Part shown: positions 1-10,840 of the stretch, piece by piece
Numbering within the stretch: position 1 is the first letter of the stretch
Layout: each line of letters begins with the position of its first letter
The notes under the pieces: generated by a model
The model's input: the letters and a program-made list of their open reading frames with translations, nothing else
What the model was told of the DNA's origin: nothing
Database searches by the model: none
Made by a program: the position numbers and the translations under genes
Assembly (NCBI GenBank): GCA_032718475.1
Contig: JAUCBJ010001771.1
Location: 62,001 to 126,000, forward strand
Length of the DNA: 64,000 bases
Direction of reading: 5' to 3'
DNA from: Nemertoderma westbladi
Lineage: Eukaryota > Xenacoelomorpha > Nemertodermatida > Nemertodermatidae

Positions 1-1
1 T

Positions 2-1438
2 GTGGACCGGTTCAACGTCATGGTTATCCACCAGAACCGCGCGGTACACGGCGCCAAGAACCACATCCCGGAGTCGTTCCTGGGCAGCTTCCTGGACCTC
101 GTGGTCTGGGGTCACGAACACGAGAGTCGTCTATCCCCGGAGTTCGTGGACAGTAAATCATTCTACGTGATGCAACCGGGATCTACAGTGTCCACCAGTC
201 TATCCCTCGGGGAGGCTGGACCTAAACACTGCTTCGTGTTGGAAATCCGGGGGAATCAGTTCAAATCCACCCAGATTCCTTTGAAGACGGTCAGACAGTT
301 CTACATTCGTGATTATGCGCTTAAAGACTCCAATATCGACGTGAGAGACCCCGAGGTCGATTTATTAGTCCAGGAATACTGCGAGGAGTTAGTGGAATCT
401 TTATTAGATAAAGCTAGAAGGGAGCATTCGGGCGACCCCTTGCAGCCCAAAGAGCCGCTGGTTCGTCTGCGGGTAGACCACAGCGGGGGCTATCAGACCT
501 TCTCCGTGAATCGATTCGCACAGAAGTTTATTTCCAAGGTGGCGAACCCCCGGGATATCATCCAGTTCTCGAGAAAGAAACCCCCCGGGGATAAGGAGGC
601 GGAGGGCCGGAGTCTGGCTGCGTTGGGCCAGCTGGAGACGTTGGCGAGACCCGCGCTGTTGGGCGGAGTCACCATGGAGACCGTGTTGCAGAGGTTCTTT
701 AAGGAGACGGATCGGGATAATCAGATGAGTTTACTGACGGGGCGAGGGATGGCGAACGCGGTTGATGAATTCGTTAATAAGGAAGAGGCGGATGTCGTTA
801 TGGAGATGGTCAAACATCAAAGAAAGAAAACTAGGGCGTATCTGATTGAAAGTCAAGTGACTAGAGAGGGAAATATTAGGGAGCAGATTGGGAAGTATAA
901 GGATGAGAGAGCGGCCCGGATGACAAGGGAAGAGGAGGCGAGAGAGACGATGGAGGTAGTGGATAGGGCGAGGAGAGGGGCCAATGTTAGCGAGGATGTG
1001 TTGATAGATGATGACGAAATGGATGTTGGTAGGGGGGACGGGGAATGCCCCCCTAGACCGGCTACTGGGAAGGGGTCCCGCGGAGGTAGGGGGTCCAGGG
1101 GTGGGCGGGGGGCCCGCGGGCGCGGGAAGAAGGACTTGGGTACTCAGAGGACTTTAGACGATACTTTTGGAGCTGCCAATGATGCCGCTAGGGGGCGGGG
1201 GGCTACCAACGGTCGCTCCTCTAGGAGAGGAGCGGGCAGTTCCACAGCCGCCGCTAGGGGGCGTGGTTCGCGCGCCAACCCTCTCTCTATAGAAAACGAT
1301 TCAGACAACGATGAGGGATTTATATCTCGGTCGTCGCGTAATACATCTAGGGTCTCGAGCGCCACATCGAAGCGGCCTCGATACCAATACTCGAGCGGGA
1401 GTGATTCGGAAAACGAAAATCTATTCCGAAGGCAATAA
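2..1438 (+). CDS. MRE11: MRE11 double-strand-break repair nuclease, 3' part (5' end outside window)
   Basis: The reading frame is open from the window edge to TAA at 1436-1438, 478 codons; the true start lies upstream. It encodes the end of the Mn-dependent phosphoesterase domain, with VIHQNRAVHG at fragment residues 8-17 and WGHEHE at 36-41, whose His residues are metal/active-site ligands in the family. The capping domain follows (about 90-210, including VRLRVDH and FSRKK), then a charged linker. A glycine-arginine-rich stretch at about 359-377 corresponds to the GAR motif methylated in vertebrate MRE11. The acidic-serine tail ends in KRPRYQYSSGSDSENE. MRE11 works with RAD50 and NBS1 in the nucleus to process DNA ends. 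About 200 N-terminal residues are missing by window truncation. No intron interrupts this region, unlike the many-exon vertebrate gene. The gene is clearly more GC-rich than the AT-rich DNA after it. The reading frame is intact, so it is probably functional; an intact retrocopy cannot be excluded. Confidence 0.95.
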   Translation: MDRFNVMVIHQNRAVHGAKNHIPESFLGSFLDLVVWGHEHESRLSPEFVDSKSFYVMQPGSTVSTSLSLGEAGPKHCFVLEIRGNQFKSTQIPLKTVRQFYIRDYALKDSNIDVRDPEVDLLVQEYCEELVESLLDKARREHSGDPLQPKEPLVRLRVDHSGGYQTFSVNRFAQKFISKVANPRDIIQFSRKKPPGDKEAEGRSLAALGQLETLARPALLGGVTMETVLQRFFKETDRDNQMSLLTGRGMANAVDEFVNKEEADVVMEMVKHQRKKTRAYLIESQVTREGNIREQIGKYKDERAARMTREEEARETMEVVDRARRGANVSEDVLIDDDEMDVGRGDGECPPRPATGKGSRGGRGSRGGRGARGRGKKDLGTQRTLDDTFGAANDAARGRGATNGRSSRRGAGSSTAAARGRGSRANPLSIENDSDNDEGFISRSSRNTSRVSSATSKRPRYQYSSGSDSENENLFRRQ

Positions 1439-1444
1439 AATAAA
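1434..1444 (+). terminator. Overlapping AATAAA poly(A) signals at the MRE11 stop codon
   Basis: AATAAA occurs at 1434-1439, overlapping the TAA stop, and again at 1439-1444. A signal overlapping the stop would give a very short 3' UTR. Other AT-rich hexamers downstream could also serve, so which one is used is inference. Confidence 0.4.
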
Positions 1445-2198
1445 ATAATATTCTACATCGCTTAGTCATATTAATTCATTATCGACATTATTGGTCACAT
1501 TTATATAATTATATCGTGATATTTCTTTAATATCGACTTTTTTTAATTGTGCTAAATCAAATTACAAAATTGCATCTGCTTGTTTTACATTGTATTAATA
1601 TTACTACTACTCTGCCCCCCCCCCCCCCCTCCCCCCACTGTGACCGTATTCTAGCATGCAATAAATATAATATCGAACCTGTCTTTAAACTGGGTGGGTT
1701 TAGACTAGACCTGAGGCCTGCAAAAACACGGGGATAAATATATGTGTGTATGCGGGGCGAGCCACGAAAGTAAGCGAGCTTAGTATAAGGGTACCACTAC
1801 TAACTCAATCGGTGTGTCTGTTGATCTATTGTGTCCAATTTTAAACGTTAATACCTCACCAATCCACGATGAAATCTAACTAAAGTTAGTGTTTGTTACT
1901 TAAGTTAGTGTTGTTTGGCAAAAGTTTAGAAATATTTTGCGTGTGGCCTTCAAGAAGCTAAGATAAGAAGCTGTAATGTAGCAGTGTAGTGTAAGGAGCC
2001 AGACTAACAAGACAGCTTGCTTATTGTTTATCTCGCAAAATGATTGCCGAGTATTTAATCGTGATTCTCTAGAATAATTAGCTAAATAATTTCGTTGAGG
2101 CGTTGACATGATAAATTAATATTTCACTATATCAATACAATCGGTATAAGGTAATTTTAAATATTTCTTACAAATTGGGTTGCCTCCACGCCTAAAAT
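1439..2198. other. AT-rich spacer after MRE11, no gene seen
   Basis: No coding signal is seen. It contains a C-tract at 1615-1636 (15 C, one T, 6 C). Near 1754 lies GGGGCGAGCCACGAA, which recurs at about 37143. The shared 15-mer suggests that both sites are ends or fragments of one dispersed repeat. Confidence 0.5.
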
Positions 2199-2396
2199 CA
2201 AGGACTTCTAGAACATAGTATATATTCTATATATACTATATATATATAGACATAGAACTATATATATAGAACTATATATATATATAGTTCTATATATATA
2301 ATATAGAACTATATATATATATTCTATATATACTATATATATATAGACATAGACTATATTATACATAGAATATATACTATGTTCTAGAAGTCCTTG
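2199..2396. repeat. 198-bp near-palindrome with 32-bp perfect terminal inverted repeats
   Basis: The ends read CAAGGACTTCTAGAACATAG going inward from 2199, and the exact reverse complement ends at 2396; identity of the arms extends for about 32 bp. The interior is almost entirely alternating ATAT/CTATATAG and is itself self-complementary. The structure could extrude as a cruciform or be a foldback MITE. No clear target-site duplication was seen. Confidence 0.8.
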
Positions 2397-3111
2397 CTAA
2401 AATATATTACTTTTAAAACACAAATTTTGATGGCAATCCTGTGTGTGCCTTTGGGTTGTGCTGCAGATTAAGAGAGGAGTTGAAGGGGAAGAACTTTCCC
2501 CTCTTCTTTGATTTATTGGCGTTTTGGTTAAATTTCTTCAATACCGATTTTGTGATAGAATTGCTCAATTTTAATCTGTATCTCATAACTGAGACATTTC
2601 CCAATATTATCTCGCCCTTTATTAACCTCGCTGACGCTCAGTAAATAAATTGCCTCGAGAGTAGTGATAAAAAGTTCTACTTTTTTTCCCATGTAATAAA
2701 TAATTATTTTGTCAAAATAATGGGGGTGGTATAAATTACACTTGTTTCACATCATATAAAGGGGGTCCGGATTTAGCACAATTACGTTGCCCCGGGCCCG
2801 CTTTTTTCTCTCGACGGTCCTGTTCAAATGTTGCATGGTTTTATATCTGCGCGAGGCTATTTTATTATATTTATTTTATTTTTAAAACAAAGGACGCCCC
2901 AAACTAAACGGGATAAAAGCTTTTATTTCTTTTAAAATTGTTAAAATTTAGTTAATATAAAAATACTGGCAGAACTATAATTATTAAATAAAATTTTTGC
3001 GACGAATAAACAGATAGTGGTTTTGTTGGTTAGCGAAGCTAGGTCTGCTATGGAGGGGCATGAAGCGCAGTTGACTATTTAGCATATTTATGTTGACATA
3101 TGTAACAAAAT

Positions 3112-3238
3112 TACATACATCATTGCGTTAAAGACCCTTGTTTATTTATGTAAACCTCCCTCGCTGCGCTCGCTCGGTACATAAATAAACTCGGGTCTTA
3201 AACGCTGCAAAGTGCTACTTTGCACACAATGATGTAAA
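3112..3238. repeat. Imperfect stem-loop element with a side hairpin
   Basis: The left arm (about 3114-3152: ACATCATTGCG, then AAAGACCC, then TTTATTTATGTA) pairs imperfectly with a right arm at 3178-3238. The right arm carries an extra small hairpin, GCAAAGTGCTACTTTGC. The loop is CG-rich (CTCGCTGCGCTCGCTCG); similar loop text, CCTCGCTGCGCTCG, recurs near 46831. Most likely a small foldback element; an RNA role is not supported by anything else. Confidence 0.55.
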
Positions 3239-3327
3239 TTAGTTATTAATTCATCGCTCACTATAATCATACAGTACAGTACTTGTTTCGACATGATACT
3301 TTCATTTTCACATTTTTAAGATAAAAC

Positions 3328-3372
3328 TGTTCGCGCTTTCAGACCTTTAGCAGTTTAACCTGCCAAATTTAG
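3328..3372. repeat. 45-bp block identical to 22842-22886
   Basis: The block begins TGTTCGCGCTTTCAGACC and ends CTGCCAAATTTAG. It is identical, in the same orientation, to 22842-22886, which lies just 5' of the LINE ORF1 on that element's strand. The flanks differ on both sides, so the shared unit is sharply bounded. Confidence 0.8.
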
Positions 3373-4330
3373 GTGTCTTCTAGGTTATAAATCGACTTTA
3401 GCCTATGACGAGTATTGGATACACTACATTAGCCGAAGCCAGCCTATGCGCGACCATTCACCCGCTGGATATACCCGGGAGACTGGATTCGGATGCTCTG
3501 ACCTTATTGCGGTGTAGGCCTACTGTATTATTCGATTGATCGTTAATATATAATCTCTGACAAATATTATTCACTTTCGGGAAATATTAACAGTTCCTTT
3601 AGGACGTGGCGCTCTAAGTATGTAAACAGAGTTATGACTTACACTAAACACAACGGGATGGCTATTGATTCACGTATAAAGCGCATTCTTTAGGAGATGC
3701 TTTGTTATCTATCACACTCATGCACACTACCGCACAATGCTGCACACCGATCTGCCGACCTTCACTAATTTTAGTCACATATAAAGAGAACAGCCACTGA
3801 CACATGTAGTGCCTATGAAATAGCATTAGATTCACTCCAAACCAATATAATGTAAGTCGCAATTGCTATATGTAACCGGTCTCTTACCTTCAGTATATCA
3901 AGAAGATTGGGGTTTTATGATTATTTATCGATATTATCCAAATATAACAATATTCCATTAACTGATATAATTAATAACCGACAGTAAATAGCAGTAAAAT
4001 AATGCGGTGAAAGGTACGTATAGTTATGATATGATAAGTGTTAGATAGAATAACAGTTATACGTTTCTATGATCAAAGCCGTTCTAATGTTTGGCTAAAG
4101 TCTGAAACACAGAATAATTCCACAGCCGGTGTTCTAGGCTTAGGAAAATACACACTGACTGAATTGCGTGAGTTTCTATATGCACTGTCCAACACAAAGA
4201 AAATCGCTCTGATTGGTCGAGTGAGCCGAACAAAGAACAAAGAAAAAGTTACACGTGGACATATCAGCTGATAGATGTTGTCATCGGAACTACACTGTAT
4301 CAAGAGTATTTTGGCGTATTGCGACATAAA

Positions 4331-4445
4331 ATCGCTAGTTATGTCCGCTAAAGTACACATACAGAAGAAATGGCTTTTTATGTCCACTAAAACACCTGTA
4401 CAGTAAGGAAACGGCTTTTTATGTCCGCTAAAACACCTACAGAGT
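4331..4445. repeat. About 47-bp tandem repeat, 2-3 copies
   Basis: TATGTCCGCTAAA / TATGTCCACTAAA / TATGTCCGCTAAA recurs with intervening GGCTTTTTATGTCC segments. The copies are diverged. Confidence 0.6.
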
Positions 4446-4514
4446 ACTTTGGGGAAAATAACTAGCTAGATCCGCAAAAGCCTTTACACCGCTCCCAGAA
4501 AATGGGATTTAATT

Positions 4515-6124
4515 CTATAAAATATAAAAAATCACAGTTTCTAAAATATAAAAATACTCTAAACAGTTAGTTTTTCTTGCGCGGACGGCTTTTACGCAGT
4601 TTTTTGAGGCTAGCAGAGTCTTTTTCTCTTTGGGGCGAGCCACTTTACTAGGAGGGCTATAACCCTTGGGTGAAGGGTGCAATACAATTGCATCAGAAGG
4701 TTTAGGGTTACGGTCGGTGTATCCGCCGGTCGAGGTACCCGGTTGATCGGTATCAACCTCAGTGGAATGAGGTCGAACAACGTTGAGAGCGCGTTGTGAG
4801 ACAGCAGCTCTTACTGGTCCCTGACGGGTCGTCTGAACGATAGCGGTAGGTGGACCGTGTATAGTGAGAAATTTCCTCGGTTTGATGATTCTTTCCAACT
4901 CGCGTTCTCGGGCTCTATCAGAATCGATATGCTTCTCCTCGAGCTGATTTTCCTCCGCTTGTCGTTGAAAACATTTGTCCAAACTCTTGCAGAAAGTAGA
5001 GCCGTCCAAGTTCGATATCTTCTTAGAGATTTTGGATTTCCTGATCGAACTGAGATAAAGCTAATTCGTTTACCGCTTGGACTTGCTGCTGCAATTTACG
5101 TTTCTCTAAAACAATTGTAGGTTCCTTTTCCGATCTTTTGACGAATAGTGACCAACACGTTTCGTACAACTCTCTCCTCCACCTCAGTGACAGGTTGTAT
5201 CGGGTTAAACCGGGACGATGATACGGTTGAATGGCGATATTAGATGTCCGTGTCCCAATCCGGCTAGGTAAGATGGGCGAATATCTAGGGAGCCCACAAC
5301 CGGAGTGCCACCGACTAACCGTTCGGGTAACACTAGATCTTTGAACAGTGAGTACAGTTCGGAAGGATCCGTGATACTATTAGGATCAAGAGTCTGAGGT
5401 CTAACTAGGGAATGAGGAGGTCTGACCGAGTATTCCGGAACTCTGATCATAGGTTTATTTAAGGATCGTTTGAATCGAACGAGCGTAGGTGATACATCAA
5501 ACAAGTTTCGCTCGAAACTCCCGTAAATATAGCGAGTAAAACCGTGTTTAAAGCAACGTCTCCGCGGATGTTTATGTCTTTCCGTTTGTTGGTTGGGTCT
5601 TGGGCATTCATCACAATAATACCAAAGACGCACGTCTTGTAGGGGAAACGCGGGTGATATTTATTCGGTTTTACAATGTTTCTTGGTTCTCTCAAGAATT
5701 CCAAATATACGTTGGAGTTACCGCGTTTATCCGGTTCTTTAAAGTCTTCTCTTTCAAGTCGATTTCGAATAGAATTTTCGTATTCGATTTTCAGTTTATC
5801 GTTCCGACTCCGCTGGGTAGGATATTTAAATAGTACCATTTCCCTTTCGGTGTCGACATAGTCCGTATCGTGTAAATCGATAGGATGGCCAGTAGTTAAG
5901 AAGTCCATATACGTACCATTACGATGCGTATAGCGAGCGGTGAATTTTCTATAGTCCAATTCACGCGTAAGTTGCTCCTGGGACATCGGCGGTTCGATAT
6001 AACGACCATCGTCCTCCGTAGTAGTTGGACTAGCGTCGCCGCGTATCAAGCTATCAACAAACGCTTGTAAAGGTAGAGTATATCGCTCCCTGATACCAAG
6101 ATCATCTTCTATCAACTCAGTCAT
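4515..6124 (-). pseudogene. Unrecognised protein-coding region broken by several frameshifts
   Basis: Reading on the minus strand from ATG at 6124, the frame begins MTELIEDDLGIRERYTLPLQ. Open segments with protein-like composition then succeed one another: 6124 to about 5650; about 5650-5210 (with LWYYCDECPRP, a CxxC, and RRRCFKHGF); a stretch near 5210-5110 (EVEERVVRNVL); a coiled-coil segment near 5110-5020 (EKRKLQQQVQAVNELA); and 5015-4515 with charged (RARERELERII) and proline/serine-rich sequence. The changes of frame lie near 5650 (a C4 run), 5210, 5110 and 5025. Together they describe roughly 500 residues with one cysteine/histidine-rich patch, one coiled coil and a disordered tail. 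I recognise no family. A gag-like or other transposon ORF is possible, because it lies 3' of the BEL/Pao element on the same strand. The frameshifts may be true decay or homopolymer errors in the assembly. Confidence 0.5.
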
Positions 6125-6946
6125 ATCTGCTATATGAGTTTATCAATATTATAATAAGTTTATAATTAGGCTAGCGGGCGTCGCTGCCTACCCCTCTCTG
6201 CCCCCGGACAGCGCAAGATCCTCAGCGCTGATGCACTGCCGCCGCTGTGCTTATCGCCAACATAGTAGCTGCACAACGACAACAACAACTAGCGCGAGTC
6301 ACCCCACTGTCCGTCCCAAGGGCTAAGATTTACTTCAGGTTCTTACTGCAGAGTTAGGGCTACTTTCACAATTGCGACTCGCTACTGTAAACACACTTTA
6401 GTAGTAACATTCACCTATAAACGCACAAATTCCACACAACTGTCACAAACCGCACACATTCGGGCCATTTGTCCGTTAGTCAAGTGCCTTCCAGAATGCC
6501 ACGTTATTATTGGGTATCCTTGGATACTAGCAGTGTGCTATTTATTCCTTATGCTATTCAATGGGGCAAGCCTTTATTGTTCTTTTAACTCACTTCTAAT
6601 TCTAGCTGTGGTTGTTGCCATGGTGACATTATGGAAAGCTAGCAGTAGAATTAGGGTAATTCTCATGCATACAGATCTGGGATGCTATTTAATAGTAATT
6701 CTTTAATTGTCAATATTCCTCTTTATACATGATTTTATGAATTTTATCGGCTATTGACTATATATTGGAGATTCTCGCACACTAATACACTTAATAGGGT
6801 GAATCTCCGCTCCCATGATCTATTAATTAATGGAATTTTGGGAATGTTATAAATTGTATAAAAATGACAATTTATCAAATTCATTAAAAGAATGAATTTA
6901 AATTTATTCCCGTAAATTTTATTATTTAATATTAAATAGACACAAT
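6125..6946. other. Spacer with a GC-richer block upstream of the minus-strand ORF
   Basis: 6170-6360 is clearly GC-richer than its surroundings. It sits directly 5' (minus strand) of the start at 6124, so it could be the 5' leader or promoter of the broken gene. The remainder is AT-rich and I see nothing in it. Confidence 0.3.
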
Positions 6947-7277
6947 TTTATTCCAGAGCATGTCTGGGGACTAGGATCCTGAATTCTAGGAAATTTGTCC
7001 TTTTAAGAGTATCGGTAAGTGCTACGATATCTTAATAGACTAGAATTTTAAAGGATCTAAAATTTTACAGATTTTAATTTATAGATTTTCTAGAGTTAAC
7101 TTGTAAGTAGTTACTCTATTGTATTTATTTGACAGATTTTATAAATATTAATAGTTAATATTTAAGATGGGCACCGGTTTATTCCAGAACTTGTCTGGGG
7201 ACGTTAACCACTGATTCTAGAATTTTGTCTTTCAAGTATATCGGTGGGTGCCGCGATATCTTAATCGACTAGAATTA
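6947..7277. repeat. Two diverged copies of an approximately 100-bp repeat, 231 bp apart
   Basis: TTTATTCCAGAGCATGTCTG (6947) and TTTATTCCAGAACTTGTCTG (7178) each begin a segment that continues through ATATCTTAAT.GACTAGAATT to 7048 and 7277. Similarity continues weakly around both copies, so the duplication unit is probably the full 231 bp. No function is evident. Confidence 0.7.
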
Positions 7278-7828
7278 CAGATGGTCAAAGGGTTTAACAG
7301 ATTTATTTTGCGTTTTACGCTACTGTTAAAGGGACATCACGCTACTATATGTATTATTTAATATACGGTATGAGAGCAATATCGCAAGAAGCAATGTCAG
7401 TGAGAAGAGGCAAGTCGTTTCCAAGGTCTACCCAGAGCTTGGTTTAGCCGAGACACGAGGATCTGAACTTTGCATTCCTAATACTCTACTTACCAATAAT
7501 ACTTGAATATAGTAGGAGCTTTATTGTACTTTAATAAGTACGGACATTTCATCTTACTGTAGTCACGTATTTATAATGTAATACGGACAGTAAGGAAAGA
7601 GAAAAAGAATTATTTCTCGCCGTCGCACTAAATATATAATATATAAGTAATAAGTAATAAACACTAATATATATTGCACTAATCTACTAAATAATCGCTA
7701 AAATAACATTCTACTAAATAAAATTAAAGAAAACGATTATAATAAAATTACATAATAATACATACATAAATATAAAATAATAAAAACAAATATAAAATAA
7801 TATAGTCACACACCCACTCCAGACGCTG
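7278..7828. other. AT-rich DNA 3' of the BEL/Pao pol remnant, no gene seen
   Basis: In element orientation (minus), a TGTGACTATA at 7810 after a purine-rich stretch could be the start of a 3' LTR. I could not find a matching 5' LTR beyond 14092, so no LTR is annotated. Confidence 0.3.
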
Positions 7829-9463
7829 TTACGTTGGGGAGTCCCTAGATGTTTGTTGGATTAGGGAGGTGGTCGTGGGAAGAGTATCTTGCCTTCCATA
7901 GTTTCCGGACAGTTCTCGGTCTCTTTCCAGTAAACATAAACGACCAACTGGGCGATTGAGTTGTTGTGTTTCGAATACAATTCCAGGTTTCCTCTTCGTC
8001 CTGGAATAGTGACGATAGAAACATCGCTTCAAATACACGACGGCCTTACAAAGCCGATTCCAGGAGCTATAGTGGTCCATCGCTCCCGGCAGGAGAGGTG
8101 AGAGTCCCTGCGAGACGTCTGGTGTTCCAGATCTCCAGTCTCTCTCTCTGATCTCCACAACAGATCTGTTCGCGGTGGGGGAGTTTAGATCCACAGCGTC
8201 GTCCCTGGCAATGTGTAGTACAGACAGATCTATCACGGGTTTAAATAACCTTGATTTACTCGTCCGGGTTTTAGGTTTGACTTTCTCCGCTCCCTTGGCT
8301 TGTCTAATCTCAGCCGTGGTAAGATGGGGAGGCCATTCATCTTCTTTACTTAGGAAGTCGGGTCCACCTAACCAGTCTGGAGTATCTGTCAGTTCTTGAG
8401 GAGTTGCTCCTCTGGAAGCGATGTCGGCTAGATTAATCGTCTCGGGGCAATGTCTCCATTGATCTACAATAGAGTTAATATCGTCATTATCTGAGGAGTA
8501 TGGTGTTCCCTCAGTTGTGGTCGTCTCTTCCTCACTGATGTCTTCTTCCCATTCACTCTCCTGATGGTCCTGATCTTTGGGTAGCCTTTCTAGGAGTGTC
8601 CTACGGGAAGGTCCAGTGAGGTACCAACCTACTCTTGTTCTTCCCGCATAGGTTTGCAATGGTTGCGGTCGAGTAGGCCGTTTCTCTAATGTCTCAAGCG
8701 CCTCATGCGCATTTTGGCCGATGAGTATTTGCACTCCAGGGTAGTCTGTGTTGAATCTAGGTATCTTATGCTGCTGGGTGAAATCGTTCTCATCCCAGTT
8801 ATAAGGTTCCACTTGGCTGGTAGCGAAGTTCTTTATCGCCACCATTTTTACTAACCTTATACTGTGTTCTCCTAGTTCATCCTGGGGGGTGGACAACGCG
8901 CCTACATAGTAGTCTGTAGCTACTGCAGATTTCCAAACCTGCATAATTCCTGAAAGGTTCAACTTAGTTCGGAACTTGGGTTGTCCAGCAAAGATGTCTT
9001 CGGCTAGTTCTTTGTCGATGAATGTTCCTGTGCTGCCGGAGTCAAGGAGGGCGTTCACTATATAGCTCTTTTTTAATCCGTGGACTCTCAACTGCACTAC
9101 TGGAAATTCTCGGATTCCTACATTGGAAGTTGGTGCTTTCCAAGATGGTTGTCGGTCAGAAGTAGTTAGGGGGAGCTCGCTATCGGTGTCCTTTTCATAC
9201 GTAAGTGCTCGATACACTGCGGTATTTATCAGGTAACAGGATTCGTTTTCATCGGAGAATTCGTCCGTATAGAATCCTTCCATCTCAGAACTTTGGTCAG
9301 TGTCGTTCACATCACTGAATTGGACATGCAGTTCGGAATCACTTACCTGACTCGGGCTGTTTCGTTCGAATTCAGTATGCAACAAGAGATGATTTTTGCG
9401 CCGCACTTCGCACACCTTGCGTCTGAGTAACAGGTTCGCTGTTGGTGTCCTCGTCTGAGGCAA
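7829..9463 (-). pseudogene. BEL/Pao pol remnant: protease plus RNase H-end and pre-integrase fragments
   Basis: A 544-codon open frame. Residues about 125-300 form the retroviral-type aspartic protease: VVQLRVHGLKKSYIVNALLD, then SGSTGTFIDKELA, with the catalytic D in LLDSGSTG, and later QILIGQNAH. At about residue 335 the frame jumps directly to WRHCPETINLADIASRG and DWLGGPDFL, which in intact BEL/Pao elements lie after reverse transcriptase and RNase H. The deletion therefore removed RT and kept the frame. SSWNRLCKAVVYLKRCF (about 460-476) is the usual pre-integrase segment. The frame then ends before any HHCC or DDE integrase motif. In the intact family this polyprotein supplies protease, RT, RNase H and integrase to cytoplasmic particles. 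Confidence 0.85.
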
Positions 9464-9711
9464 TTATAACATAACCGCTTATCCCACATGACTTCACGTC
9501 TATCTTTTAGTGACTTCCTTAGGAATTCATCACACACACTTAAACGGTGGGGCCCGTCGCACAGCGCACATTTCGGTTTGATGTTACTTCGCTTACGTCC
9601 TTCTGGGCTCCTCCCCGAGGCGCACCCTCGAGGCGGACGCTTTTCCACCACCCTTGGGGCCAGTCCGACTCCATTTTTATCAGACTGGGCCGGAGGGTAG
9701 CCCGATGCTTC
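9343..9711 (-). pseudogene. BEL/Pao gag C-terminus with zinc knuckles
   Basis: The frame contains CALCDGPHRLSVC and CYNCLRRGHQQRTC, two CCHC-type zinc knuckles, followed by CAKCGAK. Known BEL/Pao proteins continue here with an HH.LLH segment. That continuation (NHLLLHTEF) is found in the neighbouring frame, which overlaps at 9343-9463 and leads into the protease. The switch falls on a run of five A (minus strand) near 9395-9400. It is either a one-base indel or a recoding site. Intact BEL/Pao elements usually have a single gag-pol frame, so an indel is more likely. Confidence 0.8.
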
Positions 9712-10840
9712 CCGGGTTCACTTTTCAATCCCCCGATCACACTGCCACAGCTCGTCAGTGTAGCCAGATGGTCGGCTACTGTCAACTTACTGTGGCCTGA
9801 CTGTACATTGAGCCAACTCAGAGAGTCAACCGGCGGGTGGACCAGTCGATAGCGATCGAGCATCAAGGTCGCCCTTGAGCCAAACCGACGGTCTTGTCCC
9901 AAGTGGGCTTGTGCTACCCAACATGGAATTTTGACACGTTTTCACCCGCCTCGCTGGCAGTATTGAGGGGAAGTCGGTTCCGCAAACAATACTGACTAGC
10001 TCGAAAGCTAGGAACAAGTAACCACTTACCAGTCACTGAACACGTGTACTCAATAGATGCTCACGAAATCAAGTACACAACGGTAAACACAAATCTGACG
10101 CATACCATGCACACACAGAGGACATAATCGGGAAAGACAAATCGGTGACAAAATCAGAGGGGACAAAATTGTATCGACTGATAAAAGAGTCGAGAGTACC
10201 TTATTTTGCCGTCAGGGCAAAATAACTTTGTGTGCACAAAATATGCTGGGGCGCAGTAAAGATATGGTCCTACTAATAACCGGCGGCGACTGAACCAACC
10301 GGCAAGGTTTCCCACACTCACTCGCAGTGGCCATACACACACTCACGTATACCACGTACCCACAGCAACAGAAAGCTTAAGCAAACTGCCACTGATCGTC
10401 CACACACAAACCACAGATTCCAGAGTATCATTCACTCGTACCACACTACAACACCAACCCCTCCTTGCAGCCGATATTCCGGGTGCCACCTCCATTCCAA
10501 TAGTAGTACCAACAGAATCATCAGAAACCTGCCCATTCCGATGCAACACCTCCATTCCAATAGTGCTACCCTGGGAAAAGACACGTTTTGGCAACCGATC
10601 GGAGACAGTAAAGAGTCTGGTCATCTCATACATACCAAACATAGACCTACCACATAGACCACATAAACCGCAGATCACACCATGCCAGTACGGCAACAGG
10701 CCGACTAGACGGTACCACGGCACCATGGCAATTCATGGTTCGTTAGACACGAGGGCCTTCAGTATCTCCCTTGCACTATACAAAGGATTTAACGTGCCCC
10801 TAGACCCTCACGAGTCCGCCGCCGCCTGTTTAAGGCACCC
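9712..10840. other. Unexplained insertion between BEL gag and its zinc knuckles
   Basis: No frame on the minus strand continues gag across this interval. It contains CACCTCCATTCCAATAGT twice (about 10488 and 10547). A plus-strand open frame at 10563-10877 includes LDTRAF followed by SLALYKGFNVPL, which faintly resembles a retropepsin active-site region, but this is too weak for a call. It may be a second mobile element or diverged gag. Confidence 0.35.

Larger units (their letters stand above)
2397..4330. other. AT-rich intergenic DNA with scattered structures
   Basis: No convincing gene. Short open frames at 2413-2644 and 3662-3862 have no recognisable motif. Notable items are the hairpin at 3112-3238 and a 45-bp block at 3328-3372 that recurs in front of the CR1-type LINE. 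I see no promoter or exon that I can support. Confidence 0.4.

Noticed and set aside
7278-7828. 3' LTR of the BEL/Pao element starting TGTGACTATA
   Set aside because: No matching 5' LTR could be found beyond gag, so two LTRs cannot be demonstrated.
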